Assembly (NCBI GenBank): GCA_026693085.1
Contig: JAPLNB010000180.1
Span: forward strand, 1 to 44,366
Direction of reading: 5' to 3'
DNA from: Planctomycetota bacterium
GTDB taxonomy: Bacteria > Planctomycetota > Phycisphaerae > Tepidisphaerales > Tepidisphaeraceae
Length of the DNA: 44,366 bases
The notes under the pieces are model-generated. The model saw nothing but the letters and a program-made list of their open reading frames with translations. It searched no databases and was not told where the DNA came from. Made by a program: the position numbers and the translations under genes. Shown here piece after piece: positions 16,301 to 24,312 of the stretch (position 1 is its first letter; every line of letters begins with the position of its first letter).

Positions 16301-18354
16301 ACCGACGCGCCGGTCGCATCGAGCGCGCTGACCCGATAGAAGTAGCGTATGGAGCCGACCAAGGCGCTGTCGATGTACGTCGTCACGCCCGCCGCCGTTG
16401 CGCCGACGCGCGAGAAGTTAACGCCGTCCCCCGAGCGATCGACACCAAAGCCTGTCTCGCCTGCCACGTCATCCCAGTTCAGGCTCAGCCCCGTGCCCGT
16501 GGCGACGGCGACGCTCAGGTTCTCAGGCGCGGGAAGGCTGTTGTAGACCGGCGAAGTCCCGCCGATCGTGCCGGTGAGGCTTACATCGCTGAATGTCGCG
16601 GTGTTCAGGCGGGACTGATCGTAAGAGCAGACCGCCAGGCCAATATAGACCTTGGACGACATCGAGACGGTGGCCGTCTTCCACAACGTATAGTCCTGGC
16701 CATCGATGGAGGTGTAGGCGGAGAACAACGACCCCTTGCGGACGAGTTTGAGCCAGATGAAGGAGAACCCCGAGGAGGTCGGACGGTACTCGGAGCTTGT
16801 GCCCCCCGTGGTGGTGCGCCAGATCATCCGCAGCCCGTTGGCCCAGGTGGTCGCCAGGGTCACCTGCCTGGCGTTGTTGGCGACGCTCTCGCGGATCATC
16901 AGGCCTGCCGCGGCGGCCGAGTTGGTTTCCTGCAGACCCGCCACCTGAGCGACAATCTGGCCATCGCCGGTGAGCGTCTGGTAGGCGAAATGGAAGTGGT
17001 CGGTGGTGCCGTCGATGTCGGAGCCGGAGCCGGCAACCGTGAAAAGCCCCGTTGATGAATCATACTCCGCAAAACCCGCCTGATTGGTGGTGCCGATGTC
17101 CTGGCTGGTCCACCCCGGAGCCAGCGAGTGAACATTGATGTCATAGGCGCCAACGTCACCGTAGTTGCCGTGGCTGGAGACAATCCCGTAGTAGGTGCCG
17201 GCCGGCAGGACCATCGTGATCACCTGGTCGTTGGTGTCGCCGTCCTTGGCAGCGAGCAGGGTGCCGTCGGGCTCGTAGATCGCCAGCTTGAGATCAACGC
17301 CGGAAGGCGAATCGGGCACCGCGGCGATACGGAGGCTGCCGCCCTCGGCCGTAAACGAAAACGCGTCGGAATCGGTCAATCGCTCGATGATGCCGCTGGC
17401 AGTCTGGCCGTCCTGGTTGGCGGCCAGCGCCGTGGCGGTGGCGATGGTGCCGCCATACTCGTCTTTGCGATAGCCATCCCCGCCGGGTTTTTCGTAGGTC
17501 TTGATCTTCTTGGCGATATAGTCGATGTCATCCTGAAGATCACTGACCGGATTTGAGGAGTTCGAGGGATGCCCGATCGACCACTTGTGGATCTGCCCCG
17601 CATAATCCACGCCCATGAGTTGCCCATGCAGGGGATCGAGTTCACCCGCGTATTCGGCAGTTTTGTTGCCGAGCAGGTCGTAATTGCTCTGGTGCCACAG
17701 GCCGAAGACATGCCCCACCTCGTGGGCCATGCCCGTAACCCGGCTGCTGGCATTGCTGCTGACGTTGAAGGCATTGTGGGTGGTATTGGGGAACGTGCCC
17801 ACCCATGCCCAGCCGCCCGTGGCCCCGCCGGTGTTGTTGCCGATAATGTCCCATGCCATCGGCACCGTAGGCTTCTGCGTGGTGACGTTCGTGTCGAACA
17901 TCGCAAAGTACACCGACATCTGCCGCCAGGCTTCGCTGATGGTGTCCTGCTCCGCCTGATTGAAAGTGCTCGGATCGCCATCGACGTCGTAGGGATCGAC
18001 GCTCTGCCCCGTATCCCCATCAAAATCAAGATAGATCGCCGTCGGCGCCCCCGCAAGACTGTTGAGAATCGGAAGCCCATTCGCCGCCACCTCCCGTGGC
18101 ACATCGGCCAACGCGCCCGCGGACGCAGCAACCGGCTCCGCCAACCCGGCGGCCGGCCCAGGGCACATCGGGTCCCGCTCCACCTGGACATCGCCAATCC
18201 AAGGATTACCCCCCCACAAACTCAACGTGAACTCCAGCGGTGTCGGCTGCGCGTCCAAAAAAACGCGCGACTCCAAGCTCTGAATCGCCGCCTGCAGGAC
18301 CCGACCCCTGGATCGAGATCGCCTACATCCCCCAACAGGCGGCCACAAACTCAT
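13354..18354 (-). CDS. Giant secreted metzincin-type metalloprotease with FN3, PPC and dockerin-like domains
   Basis: This 1666-residue exoprotein starts at ATG 18354, with GGAGG 9 bases before it. The N-terminus has SLESRVFLDA (26-35), a planctomycete LEPRxLLxA-like export motif, after an Arg-rich stretch. A protease domain (about 105-265) carries HEVGHVFGLWH near residue 210, the zinc HExxHxxGxxH of metzincins. In order there follow a PPC-type domain (about 300-410), a beta-sandwich (about 415-595), three FN3-like repeats (about 600-875), a second beta-sandwich related to the first, a PKD-like and a Big-like domain, another FN3, RTX-like GGxGND/GDGDD repeats, and two dockerin-like repeats GDANLDGIVNADDY and GDFNYDGVVNSDDY (from 1565). 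The dockerin-like end may anchor it to a cell-surface partner. It has its own promoter and terminator. Domain borders are by eye; the substrate is unknown. Confidence 0.88.
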   Translation of the reverse strand: MSLWPPVGGCRRSRSRGRVLQAAIQSLESRVFLDAQPTPLEFTLSLWGGNPWIGDVQVERDPMCPGPAAGLAEPVAASAGALADVPREVAANGLPILNSLAGAPTAIYLDFDGDTGQSVDPYDVDGDPSTFNQAEQDTISEAWRQMSVYFAMFDTNVTTQKPTVPMAWDIIGNNTGGATGGWAWVGTFPNTTHNAFNVSSNASSRVTGMAHEVGHVFGLWHQSNYDLLGNKTAEYAGELDPLHGQLMGVDYAGQIHKWSIGHPSNSSNPVSDLQDDIDYIAKKIKTYEKPGGDGYRKDEYGGTIATATALAANQDGQTASGIIERLTDSDAFSFTAEGGSLRIAAVPDSPSGVDLKLAIYEPDGTLLAAKDGDTNDQVITMVLPAGTYYGIVSSHGNYGDVGAYDINVHSLAPGWTSQDIGTTNQAGFAEYDSSTGLFTVAGSGSDIDGTTDHFHFAYQTLTGDGQIVAQVAGLQETNSAAAAGLMIRESVANNARQVTLATTWANGLRMIWRTTTGGTSSEYRPTSSGFSFIWLKLVRKGSLFSAYTSIDGQDYTLWKTATVSMSSKVYIGLAVCSYDQSRLNTATFSDVSLTGTIGGTSPVYNSLPAPENLSVAVATGTGLSLNWDDVAGETGFGVDRSGDGVNFSRVGATAAGVTTYIDSALVGSIRYFYRVSALDATGASVPSNVAYAVNRPSAPTGLTITSPSTSSLVLNWKDTSGESGYRIERSTDGSTFTSRGTVGKNVPSWTDTGLSNSTVYYYRVVPTSSLGDGLATAASNAYTRLPAVVGTAFDSVAYNRIVFRWTDLSVETGYRIERSTDGDTFTTLATVAGNITTHTDTTVQPLKKYYYRVIGLKGTGVGLYPTSIFTATPAAAALPSPWTSKDVGSVGGGGASGLSGGVYTLISSGSDIAGTTDSFRYTYQPLIGDGQIVARVSTIENTDDSAKVGVMIRETLNANARNMMVYLTPSNGAIMQYRKTIGGATSTVTGLTTAATPYYVKLVRAGTTFTGYISATGGTNDWTQVGSTTLSMNTTAYIGLAATSRVNTKLGTSTVDKVAVANKAPTVKTAANSADDPVITTTTALSVLGADDHGEANLHYDWAVTTLPAGAQSPDFSVNATNAAKTTTVTFHQAGVYTFTAMITDSSGQFVTSDVTVTVDQVLSGVTVHPASVELEHNATQQFSAVVADQFTQPMAGNPVATWSVVSGGGQITQDGLFTAPSSSATTVVQATFGSVSGTATVKTTVTMLARPTDLRGTLLAGGQLELRWKDNATNEDGYQVYRDDGVQGSLIATLAADSTSFTDPDPAEGIGIYTVWAFVPGTADYGPSMVLIKGGAGNDTMRVRVDYNDLFFEQNQTFMMGIALSQTSQVLVSAGDGDDVLTVTFLGGDRITPGMLNYDGGGGDDILEIAGMKDTDSLAVDPAQVTFGTSPITYDSATVRLNVYNPGMIDLATLSISGSASVALPPGGATPLRVGTLTLGPAATLDLADNDLFVKVPDAAAIRELVKSGRADGAWTGNGIMSSAAKAAAGPTGLAIGPNDKGDGTFIDYGSGPNATVVKYTWNGDANLDGIVNADDYFLADSGFVSQQGGYGNGDFNYDGVVNSDDYFLIDSAFIGQLGPLSASSGVAGLRLQSGPRLPATEQPFIGLIDTLSLRSPDDPLDSRS

Positions 18355-18453
18355 CACCTGGTCCTCCACGGGCTGCAACGACTCCGCACCAACTGAAGAT
18401 CAGAAGCCACAGAGCCTATACGCTGCCCTGTACGCGTACTTACACCTGAGTCG

Positions 18454-18482
18454 ATTATGGTGCCCAAAGCCCGCTTGGTCAA
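18454..18482 (-). promoter_or_regulatory. Sigma-70-type promoter of the giant exoprotein gene
   Basis: On the minus strand TTGACC (18477-18482) and CATAAT (18454-18459) are separated by exactly 17 bases. The implied start near 18447 gives a leader of about 90 bases that ends in the GGAGG ribosome site of the giant gene. Confidence 0.65.
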
Positions 18483-18527
18483 TAAATTACCTATCCATGT
18501 GGCAAAGAGAGCCTATGCCCGAAAACA

Positions 18528-18555
18528 ATGCCCACGGAACCCAGTCCGTGGGCAT
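18528..18555 (-). terminator. Intrinsic terminator after the Tat-exported isomerase
   Basis: ATGCCCACGGA and TCCGTGGGCAT form a perfect 11-bp stem with a 6-base loop. On the minus strand the stem is followed by TGTTTTC. It sits 36 bases past the stop of the gene ending at 18591 and just upstream of the giant gene's promoter. Confidence 0.75.
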
Positions 18556-18590
18556 CTGATCGCTTGTCGCAGACCTAATCGTCACTATTA

Positions 18591-19436
18591 TCAGCACTTA
18601 CCCATCTTACGCAGGCCGTCAATGCACTCCTTCACGCTCTCCAACGGCCTCGAGCCGCTTTCGTGCTCGACAATGTACCATTCCGTCTTGCCCGGCTTCT
18701 CACAAAGCTCAAAAATCTCAGGCCACTTGACCTCGCCTTCGCCGATCGGGGCACCGTCTTTGCCGCCGTGTTCCTTGAGGTGAATGGTCACCGCGCGCCC
18801 GGGGAACTTCTTCAGTACCGCGTACGGATCGCCGCCCCCACCCATGCAGTTGTCGGTGTCAAGCTGCATCACCACTTCTTCGCTGGTGTTGGAGAAGAAC
18901 AGGTCCCAATGCGTCTCGTCGCCGATCTTCTTGAAATCCCCGCCGTGCGCGTGATATCCGACCTTCATGCCATCGGCTTTGACTTTCTGCGCTATTTCCG
19001 AGAAGAACGCACCAAGCTGCTTGCATTTCTCGACCGTGGCAAAGCGATCTTCGGGGATGTAGGGGCAGATGAGGAACTTATTGCCGAGGATCTTGTGGAA
19101 CTCGACGGTCTTCTTCAGGTTATCGCCAGTGAGCGTCTCAAGGCCGGTGTGGGTTCCGCAGCAGACCAGCCCGTTGTCATCCAACAGCGTCCGAAGCGGC
19201 TTGGCGTCTCGCCCATAGTAGCCGGCGAACTCCACGCCCTTGTAGCCCATCTTCGAGACCGCGGCGAGGACGCGGGGCAGGTTCTTCTCACATTCGCCAC
19301 GCACCGAGTAAAGCTGCAGTCCGATCGGGATCTTCTTGCTCATTTCGTTTTGCGCTCCGATTAAGTTGGCAGGCAGCACATACATCGCCGCTGCGCCTGC
19401 ACCCAGTTTCAACATGTTTCGCCGAGATACGCTCAT
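18591..19436 (-). CDS. Tat-exported sugar phosphate isomerase/epimerase
   Basis: This 281-residue protein begins with a twin-arginine signal, MSVSRRNMLKLGAGAAAMYV (SRRNML), ending near AQNE. The mature part is a xylose isomerase-like TIM barrel: GLQLYSVR (about 39-46), GYKGVEFAGYYG, GYHAHGGDF (metal-site His), MQLDTDNCMGGG and VTIHLKEHG in order. AGGAGG stands 5 bases before the ATG. It likely acts on sugar derivatives outside the cytoplasm. It shares the superfamily with the genes at 2250 and 4442 but differs clearly in sequence. An intrinsic terminator follows it. Confidence 0.87.
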   Translation of the reverse strand: MSVSRRNMLKLGAGAAAMYVLPANLIGAQNEMSKKIPIGLQLYSVRGECEKNLPRVLAAVSKMGYKGVEFAGYYGRDAKPLRTLLDDNGLVCCGTHTGLETLTGDNLKKTVEFHKILGNKFLICPYIPEDRFATVEKCKQLGAFFSEIAQKVKADGMKVGYHAHGGDFKKIGDETHWDLFFSNTSEEVVMQLDTDNCMGGGGDPYAVLKKFPGRAVTIHLKEHGGKDGAPIGEGEVKWPEIFELCEKPGKTEWYIVEHESGSRPLESVKECIDGLRKMGKC

Positions 19437-19529
19437 GATGCCTCCTGAAGGTTCGGGGTTTGTTGCAAGACAGGAGCATACTTCGGGTAGGGCACAAGGG
19501 GAAGAGCGCGACCAGGCAATGCAGATCCG

Positions 19530-20180
19530 TCAGACCCCCCGCACCCGCCGGGGGGCAGCCTGCGGCCGCAACTGGGCGATCGCCTGCGGAGCCAGCGGGC
19601 GGATGTCATCTCCCCCACGGAGAATGATCTCGCACGCCAACTCAAAGAACACGGCCTTCTGAATCACGTCATCGAAGCTCTTGCCGACGACGATTTGGCC
19701 ATGGTTCGCCATCATCGCCAGGTCGTGGTCCTTCATCGCCGAGACAACCGCTTCCGCCAACCCCCGCGAGCCTGGCAGGTTGTACGGCACAACCCCAATT
19801 GGCCCGATGTAATAGGCAATCTCCGGAATGACCGCGAAATCGATCTCGTTCAGCCTGCGCGAACACGCCAACGCCGTCGCCGCCGTCGTCTGAAAGTGCA
19901 GAACGACGTTCACATCCGCCCGCGTCCGCAGCACACCCGCATGAAAGCCGATCTCGACCGATGGGCTCTTGCCGTCCAGGCTCACCTCGTCGGCAATCCG
20001 ACACACCGCCACGTCGGCGGCAGTGAGGTCCGCCATCCACGATCGCGACGCCTTCACCAGCATATGCTGCTCGTCAAGCCGGCACGACAGGTTGCCGCTG
20101 CTGCAGCGCATCAGGCCGTACCGGGCCATCCGCCGCGCCCCGGCGGCGAATTCCTCGAGCTTCTCCTGCGCAATATCCAT
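19530..20180 (-). CDS. Class II aldolase/adducin-family protein with a changed zinc site
   Basis: The start was set at ATG 20180 (MDIAQEKLEEF), with AGGA just upstream; a longer frame reads through the spacer. The 216-residue protein has the class II aldolase fold: SSGNLSCRLD (28-36), the catalytic-type Glu E76 and NHG with H160. Family enzymes, such as fuculose-1-phosphate and rhamnulose-1-phosphate aldolases, bind zinc through an H-x-H pair plus the NHG histidine. Here that pair reads H95-F-Q97, so one ligand is Gln. The protein may be a weaker or different enzyme, or a decarboxylase/epimerase variant. It is in line with the isomerase downstream, about 90 bases away, so they could share a sugar pathway. 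Confidence 0.8.
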   Translation of the reverse strand: MDIAQEKLEEFAAGARRMARYGLMRCSSGNLSCRLDEQHMLVKASRSWMADLTAADVAVCRIADEVSLDGKSPSVEIGFHAGVLRTRADVNVVLHFQTTAATALACSRRLNEIDFAVIPEIAYYIGPIGVVPYNLPGSRGLAEAVVSAMKDHDLAMMANHGQIVVGKSFDDVIQKAVFFELACEIILRGGDDIRPLAPQAIAQLRPQAAPRRVRGV

Positions 20181-20263
20181 TGGCCATCCTGAAGTGGGCC
20201 GCATTCTACAGAGACCGCCCGCAAGTTGAAACGATGAGGACACCACCCCTCGGCGGATCGAGC

Positions 20264-20686
20264 CTATTTGTCCAGCGCCGCCAGCTTCTTCAAAAGGTAT
20301 TCGCCGCTCTTGACCTCCGTCCCATCCTTGAACCGGATCACGTACGGCTTGCCCGTCGTGGAGGACTTGCTCGCCAGTTCCTTCACAAACTCCTCGGCCG
20401 TCTTGAGCTTGTCCTTGTCCCGGTTCCACCTGTATCGCATGAGCGCGGCCGCGGTGGCGGCGCTGTGTTCCGCGTCATTGCGGATGAACGTCGCGCCCTC
20501 GAGCTTGGCGATGCTGTCGATGAGGTACTCGACCGTCTGCGGTTCGGTCATCGCCGGCCGCGTGGCGGCCTGCGCGGCGGCTGGCGCGGCCTGGGTGGAC
20601 GGCGCTGTGGCCGGCGATTTCCGCGCAGAGGCCTCTTCATAACAGCCAGTGCAGAGCAGCAGCATGATCAGCAGGAGTGATCGCAT
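20264..20686 (-). CDS. DUF5329-family lipoprotein
   Basis: ATG 20686 is chosen because GGAG stands 6 bases before it; ATG 20698 is possible. The signal MRSLLLIMLLLCTGC ends in a lipobox with Cys15. A low-complexity TAPSTQAAPAAAQAA linker follows, then a compact domain with EYLIDSIAKLEGATFIRND, MRYRWNRDKDKLKTAEEF and ELASKSSTTGKPYVIRF, the run of motifs I know from DUF5329 proteins. That family has no established function and is usually exported. At 140 residues the length is normal. It follows the Uma2-type gene by about 20 bases. Confidence 0.75.
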   Translation of the reverse strand: MRSLLLIMLLLCTGCYEEASARKSPATAPSTQAAPAAAQAATRPAMTEPQTVEYLIDSIAKLEGATFIRNDAEHSAATAAALMRYRWNRDKDKLKTAEEFVKELASKSSTTGKPYVIRFKDGTEVKSGEYLLKKLAALDK

Positions 20687-20708
20687 GGGATGCTCCATGA
20701 CGGATAGC

Positions 20709-21260
20709 CTACACAAACACCTCGCCCACGCCGCACGCAAAACCTGGCACAACATCTTCGCCGGTTAGCTGGTCCTTCTCCGCCAGAACCTGCACCTGTG
20801 GGCCGGGCTTGTAGACGGTCACAGTGCGATGCTTGGGGTTGACGACCCAGACGATGCGCGTGCCGCCGGCAAGCCAATCGGCGACCTTTTCATGCACCTC
20901 TTCGAACGTGTCGCCGGGGGAGACGACTTCGACGGCCAGGTCGGGCGCTCCGGAAAAGAACTTCTTGGGAATGCCGGACGATGGGATACGCGATTGCGAA
21001 ACAAATGCGATATCGGGAGCGCGCACGGTGTCCGGGTCATGTGAGATGATGAAGCCTGTCTCCGCGCCGAATACAACGCCCAGCCGACGCGACTTTACGT
21101 GCTGGCCAAGTGGCACACTCAAGTTGATGATTGTTGCGCCGTGTTCACTTCCCGCAGGTGCCATAATTCGAAGCTCCCCTCTGACCAGTTCGGATCGATT
21201 GCCGTCATTGGGCCGATTCCAGAGGTCATCGGCCGTCATCGGCTTGTGCGTGGTCGTCAT
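20709..21260 (-). CDS. Uma2-family (DUF820) PD-(D/E)XK nuclease-like protein
   Basis: This 183-residue protein has the Uma2 family pattern: SELVRGELRIM (23-33), VRAPDIAFV (79-87), APDLAVEVVSP (105-115) with D107 and E111 as the PD...E part of a PD-(D/E)XK core, and EEVHEKVADWLAGGTRIVWVV (120-140) with K125. Such genes are found in many copies in cyanobacteria and planctomycetes. The fold is that of a restriction-type endonuclease, but the biological role is unclear and many copies may be mobile or inactive. The catalytic residues look intact here. Confidence 0.9.
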   Translation of the reverse strand: MTTTHKPMTADDLWNRPNDGNRSELVRGELRIMAPAGSEHGATIINLSVPLGQHVKSRRLGVVFGAETGFIISHDPDTVRAPDIAFVSQSRIPSSGIPKKFFSGAPDLAVEVVSPGDTFEEVHEKVADWLAGGTRIVWVVNPKHRTVTVYKPGPQVQVLAEKDQLTGEDVVPGFACGVGEVFV

Positions 21261-21353
21261 ATCATCACCTCACGGACTGCTTCTAACAGGATTGTAACAC
21301 CGGCTGCTGCCAAAGGGGCGCAAAAACTCAGATCGCTGAGGATAGCATCCTGA

Positions 21354-21860
21354 TCACGTGCCTCGGCCGATCTCGCCTGCTCGTCTCCTTTCTATGCGAC
21401 GCAATACAAGCTCGCCGATCAGCAAGCCTGCAACCCAGGGTGGGGCAATGAAGAGGCTGACCGTTTGGAGCCAAAGCAAGTTGTACCAGTTGAGCGGCCC
21501 CAAGCCAGTCGCGAGTGTAATCCACGACCACGCAACACACTCGGCAAGAGCCAATACCAGCAGCAGCTCGGTATAGCCCCAACGCCGCCATCCCCGCAGC
21601 GCCGTGCTCAGGAGGAGGATCAGCACCGCCGAGGTGACAACCGCACGGGAATCTCGTCCGCGGCTGACGTCAGACCAAAGCCTTGCTACGAGAATGCCCC
21701 CAAACGCACACACCATCGTTCCAACCAGCCCCATCACGGCGCGGACTATCGTCCGCCCAAGTCGCTTCGGTCGAGCCACCGGCGTCTCATATGACAAGAT
21801 GGGCTTTACGTCCGCCATGCGCGTGCTGACGACAGATGAGTTTCGGCTCTTCGGATGCAT
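21354..21860 (-). CDS. Small membrane protein of unknown function
   Basis: I recognise no family. The 168-residue protein has a hydrophilic N-terminus of about 35 residues and four likely membrane segments (about 38-60, 72-90, 98-117 and 128-150), then a basic tail RRIERRRAGEIGRG. The ATG at 21860 lies two bases beyond the stop of the RelE-like toxin gene, so it may be translated from the same message; ATG 21818 is an alternative start. Its place behind a toxin-antitoxin pair and rho does not reveal a function. Confidence 0.6.
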   Translation of the reverse strand: MHPKSRNSSVVSTRMADVKPILSYETPVARPKRLGRTIVRAVMGLVGTMVCAFGGILVARLWSDVSRGRDSRAVVTSAVLILLLSTALRGWRRWGYTELLLVLALAECVAWSWITLATGLGPLNWYNLLWLQTVSLFIAPPWVAGLLIGELVLRRIERRRAGEIGRGT

Positions 21861-21862
21861 CC

Positions 21863-22123
21863 TCAGCGATATGCGTCGCTCCGATGCCGCACTGCGGCGA
21901 TGTCCACAATCTGTGTTGGATCATCAACGGTGTACAGCACTCGCCAATCGCCGACACGGATGCGCCACTCGTCGTGGCTCCCCGTCAGTTTGACGCACCC
22001 GGGAGGACGCGGGCTCTTGGCCAGTCTCTCGATGATGCCCAGGATGCGACGCGCGACCGGGGGGTCGAGCCGTTGCAGCTCTCGCACCGCCGACCTCGCG
22101 AAAGTGATTCGGTAATCAGGCAT
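21863..22123 (-). CDS. RelE/ParE-family toxin
   Basis: This 86-residue basic protein has the RelE/ParE pattern: YRITFARSAVRELQRLDPPV at the start, the helix RRILGIIERLAKSPRPPG, then GSHDEWRIRVGDWRVLYTVD and a final basic strand. RelE toxins cleave mRNA on the ribosome; ParE toxins poison gyrase. The conserved RIRVGDWRVLY core fits the RelE side. Its start overlaps the antitoxin's end by 8 bases, the usual antitoxin-first arrangement. The pair sits directly behind rho. Confidence 0.88.
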   Translation of the reverse strand: MPDYRITFARSAVRELQRLDPPVARRILGIIERLAKSPRPPGCVKLTGSHDEWRIRVGDWRVLYTVDDPTQIVDIAAVRHRSDAYR

Positions 22124-22310
22124 GGGCCTTGGCAGCCCGACGCGAAAGCCGCTTGCGCACCTGCGCCAGGGACTCGCGCCGCTCGCCCTGTCGAGACGCG
22201 ATCAGCAACCGATCATGAATATCCTCCCACAGCCGACGATGGTCCCGCAGATTGAGAATAACAGCCGTCTTGTTTCCCGCCTCGTCCACCAGATAGCTCA
22301 CGCCTTTCAT
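22116..22310 (-). CDS. RelB/Phd-YefM-type antitoxin
   Basis: This 64-residue protein (MKGVSYLVDEAGNKTAVILN...) looks like the short antitoxins paired with RelE toxins: an N-terminal strand-helix region (SYLVDEAGNKTAVILNL), then an acidic/basic helix that would wrap the toxin, and a basic tail. GGAG stands 8 bases before the ATG, immediately after the rho stop (rho ends at 22325). This places the antitoxin on the rho transcript unless a promoter lies inside rho. The family call rests on the toxin next door plus general character. Confidence 0.8.
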   Translation of the reverse strand: MKGVSYLVDEAGNKTAVILNLRDHRRLWEDIHDRLLIASRQGERRESLAQVRKRLSRRAAKAHA

Positions 22311-22324
22311 TGTTGCGACTCCGT

Positions 22325-23950
22325 TTAGTCCAGGTTCATCGACATCAGGAACTGCGCGTTGCTCGGAACTTTTTCAAGGCGGCCGCGGAGCAACTCGATG
22401 GCCTCGACGGGGTTCATATCCGACAGAACCCGGCGAAGACGATACACCAGCTCCAGCTCCTTCGGATCGAGCAGCAGCTCTTCGCGGCGAGTGCCGGAGG
22501 AGTTGATGTCGATCGCCGGCCAGATGCGCTTGTCCACCAGCCGGCGGTCCAGGTGCAGCTCGGCGTTGCCGGTGCCCTTGAACTCCTCGAAAATGACTTC
22601 GTCCATCTTCGAGCCGGTATCAACCAGCGCGGTGCCCAGGATCGTCAGTGAGCCGCCTTCCTCGAGCTTACGGGCGGCGCCGAAGAACCGCTTGGGCTTC
22701 TGCAAAGCGTTGGCGTCAACGCCACCTGTCAAAATTTTGCCAGAATGAGGCACTTCGGTGTTATAAGCACGCGCCAACCGAGTGATCGAGTCGAGCAGGA
22801 CGACAACGTCCTTGCCAAACTCGACGTAACGCTTGGCCTTTTCAATCACCATCTCGGCCACCTGAACGTGACGGCTGGCGGGCTCGTCGAAGGTCGAGCT
22901 GACAACCTCGGCCTTGGTGTTCCGCTCCATGTCGGTCACTTCTTCAGGCCGCTCGTCGATCAGCAGGACGATCAGGATGACTTCGGGGTTGTTGGCGCTG
23001 ATCGAGTTGGCGATCTTCTGCAGCAACACCGTCTTGCCGGTCCGCGGGGGAGCGACGATGAGCATGCGCTGGCCCTTGCCGATCGGCGTGACCAGATCCA
23101 CGATCCGCATGTTCATCTCTTTGGGGTTGGTTTCGAGAATGAAGCGGGTATTCGGGTGCAGAGGGGTGAGGTCTTCGAAGTTCGTGACTTCGGTGATCCG
23201 CTCGGGGTCCTCGCCGTTGATGGCTTCGACGCGGAGCAACGCGAAGTAGCGTTCCGACTCCTTGGGCGGCCGGATCTGCCCTTGGACGACGTGGCCATTG
23301 CGCAGGCCAAAACGCCGAATCTGCGAGGGACTGATGTAGATATCATCAGGGCATGGCAAATAGCTGTACTCGGGCGAACGGAGGAAGCCAAAGCCATCGG
23401 GGAGGATTTCCAGCACGCCTTCGCCGTACATCAAGCCGTTCTGCCGGATCCGGGCGCGAAGGACCTGGAAGATCAGATCCTGTTTCTTCAGGCCGATGTA
23501 GTCCTGAATGCCTTCGGATTTCGCGATCTCATGGAGCTGATGGACATCCATCTGCTGGAGGTCGCGGATGAAGAGCTTGCCGCCTTTGACCTGCTCGTAT
23601 CTGGCGTTGGTCTCTTCGTCGATACACGCGATGTCCTCGCTGCCTTGCTTCTCGGGCCTGTTCGGCTTTTCGACCTTCTCCGGCTTCTCAGCCTTCTCCG
23701 GCTTCTCAGCCTTTTCCGGCTTCACTGCCTTTTCCACCGGAGGCGGGGCTGCAACGGGGGGGGCCTCCACGGCGATGGCGATGGCAGCCGAGTCGGCTTC
23801 GGCCTCGACGCTCTCGACGTGGTTGTTGTTACCGACAGCCGTAGCGGTTGCCTGGCTATTCTGCTCCGGTGCCGCTGACTCACGCACACGCTCACGGTCA
23901 CGCTCACGGTGTGGGGTGTGCCGGCGTGGTTTTCCTGGACTCTTGGCCAT
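22325..23950 (-). CDS. rho: Transcription termination factor Rho
   Basis: This ATP-dependent RNA helicase ends transcription. After a 125-residue low-complexity extension, rich in Ala/Glu and holding a KPEKAE-type repeat (about 72-101, made of near-identical DNA units), come the Rho N domain (129-165), the RNA-binding cold-shock-like domain ([18 protein letters not shown], 176-193) and the ATPase domain with Walker A APPRTGKT (300-307) and [16 protein letters not shown]. The Q-loop and R-loop regions look intact. At 541 residues it is longer than the E. coli protein (419) because of the extension. Such extensions are common in high-GC phyla and may add RNA contacts. A TA pair follows 14 bases downstream. 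Confidence 0.96.
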   Translation of the reverse strand: MAKSPGKPRRHTPHRERDRERVRESAAPEQNSQATATAVGNNNHVESVEAEADSAAIAIAVEAPPVAAPPPVEKAVKPEKAEKPEKAEKPEKVEKPNRPEKQGSEDIACIDEETNARYEQVKGGKLFIRDLQQMDVHQLHEIAKSEGIQDYIGLKKQDLIFQVLRARIRQNGLMYGEGVLEILPDGFGFLRSPEYSYLPCPDDIYISPSQIRRFGLRNGHVVQGQIRPPKESERYFALLRVEAINGEDPERITEVTNFEDLTPLHPNTRFILETNPKEMNMRIVDLVTPIGKGQRMLIVAPPRTGKTVLLQKIANSISANNPEVILIVLLIDERPEEVTDMERNTKAEVVSSTFDEPASRHVQVAEMVIEKAKRYVEFGKDVVVLLDSITRLARAYNTEVPHSGKILTGGVDANALQKPKRFFGAARKLEEGGSLTILGTALVDTGSKMDEVIFEEFKGTGNAELHLDRRLVDKRIWPAIDINSSGTRREELLLDPKELELVYRLRRVLSDMNPVEAIELLRGRLEKVPSNAQFLMSMNLD

Positions 23951-24312
23951 GGCTACTGGGCCTCCAAAAAGCTGGGTGGGAGAACTCTGTGTTAAGTTCC
24001 TGTCAATTAAAACGTTGTAGTCCCCCGAACAATAATGATTCGTATCGCATCCGCTAAGCCCACAGGTCCGCGACTCAGCCGCACCCGACTAACCCATGTT
24101 GAGATCACGGAAGTAATTACATCGCAATGCCGGCGCGGGCAACCTGGCGATCAGTGATCAAAGGGGGCTTACAGTAGTACTCCGATCGCCGCCAGAGGTT
24201 CGGATGCCTCGTTACAAAAAAAACCGCGGAAAAGATCGTTAGTCTGTCGCTATGGCATGCGCACCCAGCAACTCGCCGCCTAAGTCCCCGGCCCATAGCC
24301 CTGCCCGGAACA
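23951..24312. other. Intergenic spacer between coaE and rho
   Basis: About 360 bases with no credible gene. The base composition is more even than in neighbouring spacers. A run of eight A (24216-24223; eight T on the minus strand) follows GC-rich sequence downstream of coaE, but no clear stem-loop precedes it on that strand, so I do not call a terminator. The rho promoter should lie here; I could not identify one with a good -10/-35 pair. Confidence 0.5.

Noticed and set aside
24205..24230. Terminator for coaE at an eight-T run
   Set aside because: No clear stem-loop precedes the T-run on the minus strand.
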